A program made the translations under genes and the position numbers. From assembly GCF_900168115.1 (NCBI RefSeq), contig NZ_FUZC01000004.1:62001-126000 (forward strand): a DNA stretch of 64,000 nt, written 5' to 3'. The stretch is from Salegentibacter salinarum (GTDB lineage: Bacteria > Bacteroidota > Bacteroidia > Flavobacteriales > Flavobacteriaceae). The notes below the pieces were generated by a model that was given only the letters and a program-made list of their open reading frames with translations, was not told where the DNA came from and did no database searches. Positions 63,701 to 64,000 of this stretch are shown piece by piece (position 1 is the stretch's first letter; the number at the start of each line of letters is the position of its first letter).

Positions 63701-64000
63701 GAAAATGGCAAATTTCCGCTCGAAAAATGGAGTGAGGGCGTGCATCCCAGGGATTTTGCTGAAGTAAATGAAAGTCTTGAAAATAGTTTAAAGGATAAAA
63801 ATAAAAAGAAATGGTATTCTGAATATCTATTCAGAAAAACTGATGGTTCTTATCTAAGTATTATTGATAATGGGTATATTATTAGAAATGAGAAAGGGGT
63901 AGCCGTAAGAATGATTGGTGTACTTCGCGATGTTTCAGATATTAAAGCTTATGAAAAGGAACTTGAAAATGCAAATGAAAGGTACCGTTATGTAACCAGG
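60755..64000 (+). CDS. Very large multi-PAS sensor kinase-type protein, N-terminal part
   Basis: An open frame of 1082 codons begins at the ATG at 60755 (INLAQQKEVFLSFPDNCFLL) and runs off the right edge. At least six PAS/PAC units are marked by repeated endings such as RVRDITQVI, ATQDITSRKQA, IVLDVTEEK, GIDISEKKEAE, IMTDITKRKQAEE, ARDITDKKR and LRDVSDIKAYE. A GAF-like segment without PAC lies between (NPNAFFVIQKLENEQLSYW...). Boundaries of individual domains are approximate. No kinase core lies in the window. The usual end would be HisKA plus an ATPase domain, so calling it a histidine kinase is inference. Confidence 0.88.
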   Translation, partial: MINLAQQKEVFLSFPDNCFLLLPDSPKFTIIEVSRAFIKSSGMRREVLVGKGMLEVFERENNHDFIEIISEFFREAIESGEPNHIPQVRYDLPDETGILQRKIWEADNIPIKNDKGETEFILHRVRDITQVIKTREKGETSLKSLQKNEKFLKETQEIAKIGSWELDVEKNILYWSKVLKDIHEVPQDFTPELDTAIGFYKAEKNKTAIKNAVSNAIETGKSFDLELEIITAKNNDKWIRATGRPDFKNGKCIRIFGATQDITSRKQAQIRLENINDNIPGVVFRYKLRPDGKDQLMYVSEGVRQVWGIAPEEASRNNNKVWDLYYEDDIPGLKKTINESASNLSLWTNEWRVKHPEKGLRWNRGFGAPQKLADESIVWDCIVLDVTEEKLAYELLEINESRQRSLLESQTNYVIRTDIKGNYTYYNSKFDEDFGWIQEEGLIGKTCMIAVVEEDRPKVEETAIKCLENPNETFQIEIGKPKRDGKVRTTVWDFIALCDADGKPNEIQCIGIDISEKKEAEIALNRAKEQYEGLIHSIEGVFWEMDAETFEFTFVSEQAKDLIGISPEDWYNDSKFWEDHLHPEDREYAVNFCTSQVKKGNNHSFEYRMRKTDGSYVWLSDVVSVVKENGRIQWLRGIMTDITKRKQAEEQIQLSEQRFKGLVQEGGDLITILDKNGDYIYASPTSMNVLGFTPDDFNNRNAFDFIHPHDIPRVQKEFAKIEQQKRLEISGFRFKHKNGGWRWLETTLTNLSDDPAVNGYVSNARDITDKKRFQELENLERKVLEMNFKKTSRLKEILNFYVTNLEEVNPNAFFVIQKLENEQLSYWTSGKIPPTLVEALNEQGIEKREKICSVFEDGKPIILKIKTAPDSKLKTIALENEIESCWTYPIIDSKGEKLGIFTVFYRNDPFPAEKKEQRSIKRSVGLLQLIIEFQLNEIALKRSNQRYEFVNKATEDAMYDWDVLNDELKWGDGFYKMVGTDRENGKFPLEKWSEGVHPRDFAEVNESLENSLKDKNKKKWYSEYLFRKTDGSYLSIIDNGYIIRNEKGVAVRMIGVLRDVSDIKAYEKELENANERYRYVTR

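Overview
The window looks like chromosome of a marine-type Flavobacteriaceae bacterium (Bacteroidota). This is an inference from gene content: a SusC/SusD pair, a TonB-linked receptor, DUF4290, TIGR02757 and BatA-type proteins, a T9SS-style secreted protein, AT-rich intergenic DNA, and promoter-like TAnnTTTG boxes typical of the phylum's primary sigma factor. The Gramella/Salegentibacter group is my best guess; no marker gene here fixes the genus.

Layout. (1) 1-9.5 kb, + strand: the end of an FG-GAP/VCBS repeat protein, then a glycan-uptake and sugar-processing operon of SusC, SusD, a DUF1080 lipoprotein, a SUMF1/FGE-like protein and a Tat-exported Gfo/Idh/MocA oxidoreductase. Together they suggest outer-membrane import of a glycoside and periplasmic 3-keto-type sugar chemistry. 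(2) 9.5-16.7 kb: sparse DNA with a broken DUF1569 gene, a PAS histidine kinase, rlmF and small unknown genes. (3) 16.8-24.6 kb: an accessory, decaying region with a tyrosine-recombinase remnant, two Crp/Fnr regulators (one beside AhpD-like and DJ-1/PfpI-like genes, one beside a DoxX-like gene), an IS1182-type element with an amber-interrupted transposase, a beta-lactamase-fold serine hydrolase and a likely SRAP remnant. A tRNA-Met(CAT) gene closes it on the right. (4) 25-64 kb: dense, ordinary chromosomal genes. They include an aminotransferase, YqgE, HU, fmt-recQ, DUF493, DUF4290-murA, a dihydroorotase homologue without its metal ligands, a BatA-like protein, two tandem GAF histidine kinases, TIGR02757, an ABC ATPase, msrA-folE, BrkB, a His/Glu-rich TonB receptor, serA-serC-acyl-CoA reductase, a ferredoxin, an AraC regulator, a secreted protein, and a very large multi-PAS kinase running off the right end.

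The most unusual items are: a roughly 35-bp repeat seen five times, always upstream of and co-oriented with the next gene; a terminator and promoter folded into one another directly in front of a start codon; the metal-ligand-free dihydroorotase; the FGE-like protein without its cysteine pair; His-rich loops in a TonB receptor next to a small His-rich exported protein; an elaborate hairpin between susD and the DUF1080 gene; and a nested dyad between the AraC gene and the divergent secreted-protein gene. I saw no CRISPR array, rRNA, prophage module or clearly recognisable new defence system. All calls rest on reading the sequence and on knowledge of families; no search was run.
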